From: CAVZYN01 sp963779515
GTDB lineage: Bacteria > Pseudomonadota > Alphaproteobacteria > Rhizobiales > Hyphomicrobiaceae
Reading direction: 5' to 3'
Length of the DNA: 64,000 nucleotides
Assembly (NCBI GenBank): GCA_963779515.1
Contig: CAVZYN010000001.1
Span: 124,001-188,000 of the forward strand
Part shown: positions 17,744 to 26,123 of the stretch, in pieces
Layout: the number at the start of each line of letters is the position of its first letter
How positions within the stretch are numbered: the first letter of the stretch is position 1
Notes under the pieces: generated by a model
The model's database searches: none
What the model was told of the DNA's origin: nothing
What the model saw: the letters and a program-made list of their open reading frames with translations, nothing else
Translations under genes and position numbers: made by a program

Positions 17744-19417
17744 TCAATTGCCGTATTGCAGGCGCTTGGCGCCGGGCCAGGCGATCTTCCAGCCGAGCTC
17801 GATGGCGCGCTCTTCCTCGGGCTTCAACTCCATTTCCCAGGAGAGAACGCCGCGCTTGTCGTCGACACCGGTCTTGGTCGGCGCGGGTTTGAGGCTAAGA
17901 TCGACGCGGATGTCCTGGTTGTTGGCGATGGGCACCTGGTCGACGACAGTGACGGGCATCGCGCGCGGATGCAGGTTCTTGACGGTGAGTTTGAAGGCGC
18001 GTTGTTCGGTCTTGGTCGAGGTTATGATGCCGCCCTCGGCGCGCTTTTCTTCCATCAACGTATGCGTGACCTTGATGTTGTCGTCGGCGCCGAAGCCGAA
18101 CTCGTGCTCCTCGCCAGGCGCCAGCTGTGGCAGCCGGCCGGTGCCAACGAACGTGCCATCCCGGAAGATCGAGACTTGGCCTGGTAGGATCGGCGTTCCC
18201 GCTGGGACCTTGAGCTTGGCATAGAGGTAGGCCTTGGTTTCGCGCTTTGGCACGGTGCGCACGTAGAGCGCCGGCTCGCTCAAGGTGTCATCGATGTAGA
18301 CGCGCTTTTGTTCGCCGGTTGCCGCGACACTGGTGCGGCCTGGAATGCCGTACAGTGCCTGGAACGCCTGCGTGTCGATCGATGCAGCGACGGGGCGCGC
18401 GTCCTCCAGTTTCGGGCTGAAGAGTTCGGTGTCGGCGCGTTCCGCGGCGGCTTTGCTGCGCGTGAGTGCGCCGCCAGCGGGCGGGGCGGCGGCGACCGGG
18501 GCCGGCGGCGGTGGCGGACGCTCGGCCTCGAAGTCGACGGTCCAGGGGCGCAGTTCCGGCGCGGCCGTGCCCGCCGTTGGACGCGCTGTCGAGAGCGCGA
18601 GCGCCACATTCTCCCATGCTTCGCCGGTGCGCTGCTGGATCGTGGCGCGGCGCACCAGATCGAGCTTCGGCGCGGTGGCGCGGTTGCCGATCGCGAGGCG
18701 CGCATCGTAGACGGGCGTCCAACTCGCATTGGCGACCTGATACTTGATCGCCAGATCCGCTTCGAGCGCCGTGCCGGCGGTGACGTGAACTTTGAGCTCC
18801 GTGCGCGCTTCTTGCTTCGGCACGAGCAGAGCGACGCGCCGCCGCAATTCCTCGATGCGCCGGTCGAGGTCGCGCATCTTGATCAGCTGCGCAGCGATAT
18901 CTTTCTGCACCGCCGCAGTGCGCTCACCCACCAGCGTCAACAATTGTGACCAGTCGATGGGTGCCGCCGAACCTTGCGCCGGCGGTGGACGGCTTGGCAA
19001 TTGCACCAGCTGGTCGATCAAGGCGCGCTGCTTCTCAGCGGCTTGCACCAGCGCCGCAATCTGCGCCTTCTCGTCGTTGAGCTTTTCGATCTCGTCTTCA
19101 AGCCGCTTGCGCTCGCTCTGCTGTTGCGCCTGATCGCCGAGCGAAACCGGCGTGACGCGATTGTCGACCGATCCGATCTCGAGGCGGCCCGTCGATTTGC
19201 CGTCGACGCGGATCGAACTGGCGATAGCGCCTGCTGGCAGATCGGTGAGGATAACGGTGTGGGCGCCGGGTTCGAGTTTCACTTTTGCGATGCGGGTGAT
19301 TTCGGCACCCTGCGCGTAGACCGTCACGGTATCGATCTTCGACGTCGTGGGAACATCGGCAGCGACGGCCGCCGCGGCAGTGACGCTCCAGGCGATGGCA
19401 GCGAGAACGAGGCGCAT
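17744..19417 (-). CDS. MuiA-family (DUF4139/DUF4140) exported protein
   Basis: 557 aa. A signal peptide (MRLVLAAIAWSVTAAAAVAA) is followed by the DUF4140 block TVTVYAQGAEITRIAKVKL. A coiled coil comes next, with charged residues around positions 95-140 (QQQSERKRLEDEIEKL). The C-terminal DUF4139 half has ASWTPVYDARL, and ends in WEMELKPEEERAIELGWKI. The mucoidy inhibitor A family is poorly understood; it was named for suppressing mucoid colonies. The start at 19417 was chosen because it opens the signal peptide. A Pro/Ala linker lies near residues 300-320. Confidence 0.87.
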   Translation of the reverse strand: MRLVLAAIAWSVTAAAAVAADVPTTSKIDTVTVYAQGAEITRIAKVKLEPGAHTVILTDLPAGAIASSIRVDGKSTGRLEIGSVDNRVTPVSLGDQAQQQSERKRLEDEIEKLNDEKAQIAALVQAAEKQRALIDQLVQLPSRPPPAQGSAAPIDWSQLLTLVGERTAAVQKDIAAQLIKMRDLDRRIEELRRRVALLVPKQEARTELKVHVTAGTALEADLAIKYQVANASWTPVYDARLAIGNRATAPKLDLVRRATIQQRTGEAWENVALALSTARPTAGTAAPELRPWTVDFEAERPPPPPAPVAAAPPAGGALTRSKAAAERADTELFSPKLEDARPVAASIDTQAFQALYGIPGRTSVAATGEQKRVYIDDTLSEPALYVRTVPKRETKAYLYAKLKVPAGTPILPGQVSIFRDGTFVGTGRLPQLAPGEEHEFGFGADDNIKVTHTLMEEKRAEGGIITSTKTEQRAFKLTVKNLHPRAMPVTVVDQVPIANNQDIRVDLSLKPAPTKTGVDDKRGVLSWEMELKPEEERAIELGWKIAWPGAKRLQYGN

Positions 19418-19642
19418 TGGTGTCTCCGAGGACGAGGCGATCGACCCTGCATCAGGGTCAGCATCGTGTTTCAAATATGACAAAAATGACAGCTTGGCGT
19501 CAGGCGGAACTCAGTCGGCGAACGTTAAGGTTGCCATGTCGACTGGCGTTGCATCGCGCATGCGGCAGCCGCCGGGGGAAACCTGCAAGGCCTTTGGGTT
19601 GGTTTGAAAGCATTTAGTGTTTCAATGGAAAGGACTTAGATC

Positions 19643-20146
19643 ATGACACAAGCATCTAAGAAAAGCACAGAGATGCTCTCGCGGCGCCGGGCGCTGCGGG
19701 CGCTGGGTCTCGCGGGCTTGGTTGGATATGTGACGCCGACGTTGGTCACGTTGTCTGAGGCAGCCGCCAAGGACGGAGGCGGCGGCGGAGGTGGCGGTTC
19801 GGGCGGTGGATCCGGCGGCTCCGGTGGCGGCGGATCGGGCAATAGCGGTTCTGGTTCAGGCGGCGGCGGGTCCAGCGGGAGTTCTGGTTCGAGCAGCAGT
19901 AGTGGATCGGGCGGACGTGGCGGCGACAACAGCGGCTCGAGCGGGCGTGGGGGCAGTTCCGGTTCAAGCTCGCGCGGCGGCAGCTCGTCCAGCCGATCAT
20001 CCAGCAGCACGCGTGGCCGTGGTGCCACGAGTGGTCGCGGCCGGACTCGTGGCCGCGGTCAAACACGGGGTCGTGGACAGACCCGCGGTCGTGGACGGAC
20101 GCGCGGGCGCACCCGTGGCCGGACGCGCGGACGTACATCGCGTTAA
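19643..20146 (+). CDS. Tat-signal Gly/Ser/Arg-repeat protein, first gene of the kinase-PqqD cassette
   Basis: 167 aa. Residues 13-42 hold a twin-arginine-type signal (SRRRALRALGLAGLVGY, then hydrophobic residues to EAAA). Residues 46-115 are almost only Gly and Ser. Residues about 116-167 are a run of RG, RGR and TRG units. The ATG has an AAGGAC ribosome site. It is followed, 58 bases on, by an HprK-like kinase gene and a PqqD-like gene. I know no function for it. It could be an exported structural protein, or the substrate of the two downstream proteins, with its many Ser residues as phosphorylation sites (inference). The low complexity means family assignment by composition alone is unsafe. 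Confidence 0.7.
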   Translation: MTQASKKSTEMLSRRRALRALGLAGLVGYVTPTLVTLSEAAAKDGGGGGGGGSGGGSGGSGGGGSGNSGSGSGGGGSSGSSGSSSSSGSGGRGGDNSGSSGRGGSSGSSSRGGSSSSRSSSSTRGRGATSGRGRTRGRGQTRGRGQTRGRGRTRGRTRGRTRGRTSR

Positions 20147-20159
20147 GCGCACAGCGCAT

Positions 20160-20184
20160 GCGCGCCTCCATTGTGGGGGCGCGC
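20160..20184 (+). terminator. Strong hairpin between the repeat protein and kinase genes
   Basis: A 10-bp stem (one G-T pair) with a five-base ATTGT loop: arms at 20160-20169 and 20175-20184. No T-run follows, so it is not a textbook intrinsic terminator. Placed after the first gene, it could stabilise that message or limit transcription into the kinase gene, giving more of the repeat protein than of the enzymes. Confidence 0.55.
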
Positions 20185-20204
20185 CTTCACGCATCTGAGG
20201 GCAC

Positions 20205-21125
20205 ATGTTGACATCGGCTGCGCGCGCGCAACGCGTTACGCTTGCCAAGGCTGGCTGGACGCTGGCCATCGCTGACTGCCCGGGTGTCGTGGACGGTCTC
20301 GATCGGATATTGGCGGGATGGGATCTGAGGCGCGCGCCGGCGTCGCGGCGGCGGCCGGTCGCACGCATCTGCCGCACCGCGGCGGGTGGCTTTGCCTGGG
20401 TCTCTTTCGGCACCTCGGAGCCGGTGATGTGGCATGCGCGGCCGCCGGAAACGGAAATGGATGTGCTGTGCGACATCCACGACGTGCTGTTCGATTGGTA
20501 TCTGGCGGATCATGCGCGTCATCTCGCAGTGCACGGTGCCGCCGCGAAATTCGGTGATGGGCTGGTGGTGTTTCCGACGATGACCAAGACGGGAAAGAGT
20601 ACGCTGATGGTCGAGCTGGCGCGCCGTGGCACGACCATCTTTTGCGACGACGTGCTGGCCATCGAGCCGAAGCGCAATCTCGGCGTCGCGCTCGGGCTGA
20701 TGCCGCGCCTGCGCAATCCCTTGCCGCGCCGCGCCTCGGCGGCGTTCCGCGCGTTCCTTGCGGCGCGTCAAGGTCCGACGGACAGGCGCTGGATTTATGC
20801 GATCCTCCGCGCCGGTGAGATCGCACCCTTTGGCGCCACCGCGCCGATCAAGGCGTTCGTCTTTCTCGATCGGAAGGCGCGCGGGCCCGCACGCATGGCG
20901 CGTGTCGATCCGGGAACCATGTTGAGCGAACTCATCGCGCAAAACATCGCGCGCGGCTTTCCCGCGGCGGAGGTGTTCCGGCGCTTTCACGCTCTGGTGA
21001 AAGAGGGTGCGTGCTTTCGGCTGTCCTATGCGGACACCGGCGATGCAGCAGCCGCGTTGTTGGCCGAATTCGCGGGGAAACGCAGGGCACAGTCGCGGCG
21101 TGCCACTAACAGGGCGAGCGCATGA
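20205..21125 (+). CDS. HprK-related kinase (HPr-rel-A type)
   Basis: 306 aa. The region from HLAVHGAAAKFGDGLVVFP (residues 106-124) matches the core of HPr kinase. The Walker A is degenerate, TMTKTGKST (125-133), lacking the usual first Gly. A Walker B-like IFCDDV follows at 145-150. It is followed by a PqqD-like gene overlapping by ATGA. Such a pair has been described by family builders as the HPr-rel-A system, whose substrate is unknown. No HPr gene is in the window, so the target is unlikely to be HPr itself (inference). The start ATG at 20205 has a GAGG ribosome site. Confidence 0.8.
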   Translation: MLTSAARAQRVTLAKAGWTLAIADCPGVVDGLDRILAGWDLRRAPASRRRPVARICRTAAGGFAWVSFGTSEPVMWHARPPETEMDVLCDIHDVLFDWYLADHARHLAVHGAAAKFGDGLVVFPTMTKTGKSTLMVELARRGTTIFCDDVLAIEPKRNLGVALGLMPRLRNPLPRRASAAFRAFLAARQGPTDRRWIYAILRAGEIAPFGATAPIKAFVFLDRKARGPARMARVDPGTMLSELIAQNIARGFPAAEVFRRFHALVKEGACFRLSYADTGDAAAALLAEFAGKRRAQSRRATNRASA

Positions 21126-21472
21126 CCCGGCCCGAATCGGTCACTCAGAGCAGAGTTGTCGCGCGAACGGTGGGGATCAGCCTACGTCAGGTCGGCGCGC
21201 ATGTTTTTCTGGTCGATGGCCGCCGCGACGCCATCCACAGCCTCGATCCGATCTCCGGCGGCATATGGCGGTTACTGGCCAAGCCGCGCGAGCGTGAGGA
21301 GATCGCCGCCGTGCTCGCCGACGCGTTCCCGGATGTGCCCAAGCCGCGACTCGACCGCGACATTGCACGGGTCTTGAACGCGCTTGAGGCGGCGGGCCTC
21401 GTTCAGGTCCAAGCGCCGCGCGCGGCGCCACCGGCCGCTCAGAAGCGCAAACGGTTGACGCGCTTGACCTGA
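21122..21472 (+). CDS. PqqD-like peptide chaperone of the HPr-rel-A type cassette
   Basis: 116 aa. The fold is recognised by HVFLVDGRRDAIHSLDPISGGIWRLL (27-52), the PqqD pattern in which a short domain binds a leader peptide, then a helical end RDIARVLNALEAAGLVQV. The C-terminus is basic (AAQKRKRLTRLT). PqqD-type domains (RREs) present peptides to modifying enzymes in RiPP pathways. It overlaps the kinase gene by four bases, and its 3' end overlaps the convergent serA gene by 34 bases. Confidence 0.78.
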   Translation: MTRPESVTQSRVVARTVGISLRQVGAHVFLVDGRRDAIHSLDPISGGIWRLLAKPREREEIAAVLADAFPDVPKPRLDRDIARVLNALEAAGLVQVQAPRAAPPAAQKRKRLTRLT

Positions 21473-23022
21473 TCGAGCGCCTTCACCTCGGTCAGAACCT
21501 TGTCGCTGACGGCATCGTCGACGGCGACGATGCAAATGGCTTCACCGCCGGGCTTGTCGCGGCCGAGGTTCATGGTGGCGATATTGACGCCCGCGTTGCC
21601 CATCACGGCGCCGAAGCGGCCGATGAATCCTGGTTTGTCGGAGTTGCGCACGAACAGCATATGCGGTGTCACTTCGAATTCCATGTTGATGTCGCGCACC
21701 TGGATGAAGCGCGGTCGGCCATCCGCGAACAGGGTGCCGGCGACGGCGCGGTCATATTCGGGCGTGCGGACGGTCAACCGGATGTAACTCTCGTAGGCAC
21801 CGTCCTGGCCGCGTTTGGTTTCCTCGATGATCATGCCGCGCTCTTTCGCGACGGTTGCCGCCGATACCATGTTGACGGAGTCCGCCAGCAAGGGCCTCAG
21901 CACGCCCGCGATCGCCGCTGCCGTCAGCGGTTTGACGTTGAGTTCGGCGACGGCGCCTGAGTATTCGAGTCGGATTCCCTTGATGCTGGTTTCGGTCAGT
22001 TGCCCGGCGAACAGGCCGAGCTGCTCGGCGAGTTTGACATATGGCGTCAGGCGCGGTGCTTCTTCCGCCGAGATCGACGGGAAATTGACGGCGTTGGTGA
22101 TCGCGCCCTTCAAGAGGTAGTCCGACATCTGCTCGGCGACCTGCAGCGCGACGTTTTCTTGCGCTTCGCTGGTGGCGGCGCCGAGATGCGGCGTGCAGAT
22201 GACGTTGTCGAGGCCGAAGAGACCACTTTCTTTCGCTGGCTCGACCTCGAAAACGTCGAGCGCGGCGCCAGCAACGTGGCCAGCCTTCAAGGCGTCCGCC
22301 AACGCTCGCTCATCGATCAGGCCGCCGCGGGCGCAATTGATGATACGCACGCCCGTCTTGGTTTTCTTGAGGGCTGCCGCATCGATGATATTCTTGGTCT
22401 TCTCGGTCAGCGGCGTGTGCAAGGTGATGAAGTCGGCGCGCCGCAAGAGATCGTCGATGTCGACTTTTTCAACACCGATTTGGATGGCGCGTTCTTCGGA
22501 GAGGAACGGATCGAATGCGATCACCTTCATCTTCAGGCCGATGGCCCGATCAGCGACGATCGAGCCGATGTTGCCGCAGCCGACGACGCCGAGGGTCTTG
22601 GAGAACAGCTCGACGCCCAGGAACTTCGACTTTTCCCATTTGCCGGCCTGGGTGCTCTTGTCGGCCGCTGGGATCTGACGGGCGAGCGCCATCATCATGG
22701 AGATCGCGTGTTCGGCGGTGGTGATCGAGTTCCCGTGCGGGGTATTCATGACGATGACGCCGCGCGCGGTCGCGGCCTTTACATCGACATTGTCGACGCC
22801 GATGCCGGCGCGACCGACGACCTTTAGGTTGGGTGCCGCCGCTAGAACCTTCTCCGTGACCTTGGTGGCGGACCTGATCGCGAGACCGTCGTAGTCCTTG
22901 ATGAGCCTCTCAAGCTCTTCCTTCGGCAATCCGACCTTCACGTCGGCAGCAATGCCGCGCTCCTTGAATATTTGGACCGCGGCGGGTGACAGAGCATCGG
23001 CAATGAGAACGCGGGGGGCCAT
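21439..23022 (-). CDS. serA: D-3-phosphoglycerate dehydrogenase SerA
   Basis: 527 aa, the long bacterial form. The Rossmann domain shows GVVGCGNIGSIVADRAIG; catalytic Arg, Glu and His lie in INCARGGLID, a Glu-containing segment after it, and CTPHLGAAT. After the intervening domain, a C-terminal ACT domain (near 450-527) ends EVKALDQVKRVNRL. It oxidises 3-phosphoglycerate in the first step of serine synthesis; the ACT domain usually senses serine. It is 55 bases downstream of serC in the same operon. Confidence 0.97.
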   Translation of the reverse strand: MAPRVLIADALSPAAVQIFKERGIAADVKVGLPKEELERLIKDYDGLAIRSATKVTEKVLAAAPNLKVVGRAGIGVDNVDVKAATARGVIVMNTPHGNSITTAEHAISMMMALARQIPAADKSTQAGKWEKSKFLGVELFSKTLGVVGCGNIGSIVADRAIGLKMKVIAFDPFLSEERAIQIGVEKVDIDDLLRRADFITLHTPLTEKTKNIIDAAALKKTKTGVRIINCARGGLIDERALADALKAGHVAGAALDVFEVEPAKESGLFGLDNVICTPHLGAATSEAQENVALQVAEQMSDYLLKGAITNAVNFPSISAEEAPRLTPYVKLAEQLGLFAGQLTETSIKGIRLEYSGAVAELNVKPLTAAAIAGVLRPLLADSVNMVSAATVAKERGMIIEETKRGQDGAYESYIRLTVRTPEYDRAVAGTLFADGRPRFIQVRDINMEFEVTPHMLFVRNSDKPGFIGRFGAVMGNAGVNIATMNLGRDKPGGEAICIVAVDDAVSDKVLTEVKALDQVKRVNRLRF

Positions 23023-23077
23023 TGGAGCCTCATGAGGTTTTGCGACGCCCTATGCAAGGGCGATCGGGAGAGGAAAG

Positions 23078-24253
23078 TCAGGCGGCTTTGGCGAGGGTCG
23101 CCTTGGTCTCGGCGAATGCCCATTCGAGCCACGGCAACAGCGCCGCGACATCGCCGGCCTCGATGGTCGAGCCAGTCCAGATGCGCAAACCCGGCGGCGC
23201 ATCGCGATAGAAGGCGATATCGTGCGCGACCTTCTCTTTGTCGAGCAGTGCTGCGAGGTCCTTGGCGAATTTGGCTTGCGCATCGAGGCTCAAGCCCGCA
23301 ATCGCGGGATCGGTGAACTTGAGGCACACGCTGGTGTTGGAGCGCGTCGCCGGATCGACGGCGAGGTTCTCGATCCAAGGTGTGCGATCCACCCAATCGT
23401 TCAGCACTTTCGCATTGGTGTCGGCACGCGCCCTCAGTCCCTTCGCGCCGCCGGCCGTTTCGGCCCAGGCGAGCGCATCGAGGTAGTCTTCCAGCGCCAG
23501 CATCGACGGTGTATTGATGGTCTCGCCGTCGAACACTTCCTTCATGAACTTGCCGCCCTTGGTCAGGCGGAACACCTTGGGCAACGGCCAGGCGGGTGTA
23601 TAGGACTCGAGGCGGGCGACGGCGCGCGGCGACAGGATCAGCATGCCGTGCGCGGCTTCACCGCCGAGCACCTTCTGCCAGGAAAATGTGAACACATCGA
23701 TCTTGGACCAGTCGGCGGCCTGCGCGAACGCGGCCGAAGTCGCATCGACCATGACCAGGCCCTCGCGATTGGCGGGGATCCAGTCGTAGTTCGGGATCTT
23801 CACGCCCGATGTCGTGCCGTTCGCTGTGAGGAGCACGTCGCGGCTGAAGTCGACCTGCTTCAGATCCGGTAGCCTACCGTAGTCCGCTTTCAGGATGCGC
23901 GCGTCTTTCAACTTCAATTGCTTGACGATATCCGTCACCCAGCCTTCGCCAAAGCTTTCCCAGGCGAGTGCATCGACGCCGCGCGCGCCGAGCATCGTCC
24001 ACATCGCCATTTCGAAGGCGCCGGTGTCGGAGGCGGGCACAACCGCGCAGTGGAAATCGGCGGGCAGGCCGAGCAGCGCCTTGGTCTTATCGATGGCGAG
24101 CTTCAGGCGCGCTTTGCCCTCTTTCGCCCGGTGCGAGCGGCCGATGAACGCGTTCTGGAGTTTGTCGAGGGACCAGCCGGGGCGCTTGGCGCAGGGGCCG
24201 GAGGAAAAATGCGGACACGCCGGCTTTGCCGCCGGTTTCGCGAGCGTCGTCAT
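23078..24253 (-). CDS. serC: Phosphoserine aminotransferase SerC
   Basis: 391 aa, the alphaproteobacterial type. The N-terminus reads PACPHFSSGPCAKRPGW, and the PLP lysine lies in FTFSWQKVLGGEAAHGM. It makes phosphoserine from phosphohydroxypyruvate and glutamate, the second step of serine synthesis. It starts at the ATG at 24253, right after a structured leader (24258-24317) that would control it. serA follows in the same operon. Confidence 0.96.
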   Translation of the reverse strand: MTTLAKPAAKPACPHFSSGPCAKRPGWSLDKLQNAFIGRSHRAKEGKARLKLAIDKTKALLGLPADFHCAVVPASDTGAFEMAMWTMLGARGVDALAWESFGEGWVTDIVKQLKLKDARILKADYGRLPDLKQVDFSRDVLLTANGTTSGVKIPNYDWIPANREGLVMVDATSAAFAQAADWSKIDVFTFSWQKVLGGEAAHGMLILSPRAVARLESYTPAWPLPKVFRLTKGGKFMKEVFDGETINTPSMLALEDYLDALAWAETAGGAKGLRARADTNAKVLNDWVDRTPWIENLAVDPATRSNTSVCLKFTDPAIAGLSLDAQAKFAKDLAALLDKEKVAHDIAFYRDAPPGLRIWTGSTIEAGDVAALLPWLEWAFAETKATLAKAA

Positions 24254-24257
24254 GGAT

Positions 24258-24317
24258 GCCTATCCTTCCAGATAGAAGCTTCTCGGTGGGGAGAAGTGGC
24301 CCGCGGTCCGGATAGGC
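24258..24317 (-). promoter_or_regulatory. serC RNA motif-like leader of the serC-serA operon
   Basis: Just before the serC ATG, read on the minus strand, GCCTATCC pairs with GGATAGGC (outer 8-bp stem, plus positions 24310-24317 and 24258-24265). It encloses a hairpin CTTCTC-CCCACC-GAGAAG (24279-24296). The outer stem would hide the GGAAGG ribosome site from the ribosome. Position and shape fit the serC motif known upstream of serC in Alphaproteobacteria, for which no ligand is established. The identification is from memory of the class, not a covariance search. Confidence 0.7.
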
Positions 24318-24372
24318 GATTGGCGTTCTCCGAGTCAATGCGGATTCGGTGCCACGCCTGCGTCGGAGTCGG

Positions 24373-25989
24373 TCACCGAACAGGATGTCGCCAAGATTTG
24401 AAGTCGCGGATGATCTCGCGGGCGGCGTTGTGGCCGGGCGCGCCGGTGACGCCGCCGCCGGGATGGGCGCCCGAGCCGCACAGGTAGAGTCCGGGAACGC
24501 CTAAGCGATAGTTGGCGGCGCCGAGGATGGGCCGCGCCGAGAACAGCTGGCCGAGTCCGAGCTGGCCATGGAAAATGTCGCCGTCGACGAGACCGAAGCG
24601 GTGCTCGAGATCGAGCGGCGACAATACTTGGCGGCCAAGGATGCTGGCGCGGAAGTTCGGCGCGTGTTTCGTCACGGTGTCGATGACGCGATCGGCGAAG
24701 CGCTGCTTTTCGGCGGCGTCTTCCCACGTGCGTGGCGATGGCAATCGCGGCGCGACGTGCTGCACGAACAGGCTGGCGACGTGTTGGCCGGCGGGCGCGA
24801 GCGAGGAATCGAGCGTCGAGGGGATCAGCATTTCGACGATTGGGTCGCTCGACCAGCCGTCGAGTTTCGCTGTGAGGTAGGCGCGATCGAGATACTCGAG
24901 TGTCGGGCCGATGACGATGCCGGAACCGTGATGGTCTTGTTGATGCCTGCCGGGGCGGCAGGCAAAATCCGGCAACGCGGAGAGCGCGACGTTCATGCGG
25001 AACGTGCCCGAGCCGGTCTCCATCTGCGTGAAGCGGCGGCGCGCGTCGTCGGCGACGATACGCTCGGAGATGTAGGCGCGGAACAGCAATTTGGGCGGGA
25101 TATTCGCCGCAACCGCCTTGGCGCGGATCGTCTCGCCGGAGGCCAGCGTGAGGCCGGTGACGCGTGCGCCGTCGTCGTCCACCATGGCGACGGCGGCATT
25201 GGTGCGGATCTCGGCGCCCGCGCTGACGGCCGCGCGCGCCATCGCTTGCGTGATCGCACCCATGCCGCCGATGGCATGGCCCCACACGCCAGCTTTGCCA
25301 TTCACTTCGCCGAAGCAGTGGTGCAGCAACACATAAGCGGTGCCGGGCGTGTAGGGCGATGCAAACGTGCCGACGACGCCGTCGAACGCGAACGCGGCCT
25401 TCACGACCTCGCTTTCGAACCACGGCTCCAGAAACGCCGCCGCACTCTTGGTGAAAAGATCGATCAGGGTGCGCTGCTCATCGAGCGAGCGCCCGATCAT
25501 GCGGCGGCCGATTCCCGCGCCCTTGATCAGATCCAGGAGGCCGCCACCGGCATTCGGCGGTGTCGTCAAGACGAGGTCGCGCAACAGCGCGGCCGCTCGT
25601 TCGAGCATCGCGTCGTAGGCCGGCAGTCGCTCGGCATCGCGCGTCGAGAAAGCGGCGATGGCCTTTTGCCGGTTCGCGAGGCCATAGGGCATGACGAGAC
25701 CACGCGTCGCATCGACCGGCCAGAAATTGGCGACTGGCCGCTCGACGATTGTCAATCCATGCTTGGCGAGGTCGAGGTCGGCGATCACCTTTGGATTGAG
25801 CAGGCTCACCGTGTAGGCGGCGACCGAGTTGCGAAAGCCCGGATGGAATTCCTCGGTGATCGCGGCACCGCCCGCGACCGCGTTCTTCTCGAGCACGACG
25901 ACGGACAATCCCGCCCGCGCCAGATAGGCGGCGCAGACGAGGCCATTGTGGCCGCCGCCGAGGATCGCAACGTCGTAGGATTTCACCAT
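24373..25989 (-). CDS. FAD-dependent oxidoreductase, phytoene desaturase-like
   Basis: 538 aa from the ATG at 25989. The N-terminal FAD loop is VAILGGGHNGLVCAAYLARAG (residues about 7-27), followed by VVVLEKNAVAGGAA. The C-terminal FAD signature is YLCGSGAHPGGGVTGAPG. This is the carotenoid-desaturase/PYROXD2-like group; no carotenoid genes are nearby, so the substrate is unknown and carotenoid synthesis should not be assumed. It is divergent from the 2-hydroxyacid dehydrogenase gene (134 bases). Confidence 0.85.
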   Translation of the reverse strand: MVKSYDVAILGGGHNGLVCAAYLARAGLSVVVLEKNAVAGGAAITEEFHPGFRNSVAAYTVSLLNPKVIADLDLAKHGLTIVERPVANFWPVDATRGLVMPYGLANRQKAIAAFSTRDAERLPAYDAMLERAAALLRDLVLTTPPNAGGGLLDLIKGAGIGRRMIGRSLDEQRTLIDLFTKSAAAFLEPWFESEVVKAAFAFDGVVGTFASPYTPGTAYVLLHHCFGEVNGKAGVWGHAIGGMGAITQAMARAAVSAGAEIRTNAAVAMVDDDGARVTGLTLASGETIRAKAVAANIPPKLLFRAYISERIVADDARRRFTQMETGSGTFRMNVALSALPDFACRPGRHQQDHHGSGIVIGPTLEYLDRAYLTAKLDGWSSDPIVEMLIPSTLDSSLAPAGQHVASLFVQHVAPRLPSPRTWEDAAEKQRFADRVIDTVTKHAPNFRASILGRQVLSPLDLEHRFGLVDGDIFHGQLGLGQLFSARPILGAANYRLGVPGLYLCGSGAHPGGGVTGAPGHNAAREIIRDFKSWRHPVR

Positions 25990-26123
25990 GTCGCGCGCAT
26001 CCAAACTGCCGTCAGCTCCGTGCCATATCGAAACGTCATAACCCTACGCACCCAGTGTCGATTGAATGGGCGCGTTACGCATGCTAGCAGGCACTGATAC
26101 CATTCCACTGGAGCGCGTCCACG

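Noticed and set aside
24373..25989. Carotenoid biosynthesis from the phytoene desaturase-like oxidoreductase
   Set aside because: No phytoene synthase or other carotenoid gene is nearby, and this FAD group includes enzymes with other substrates.
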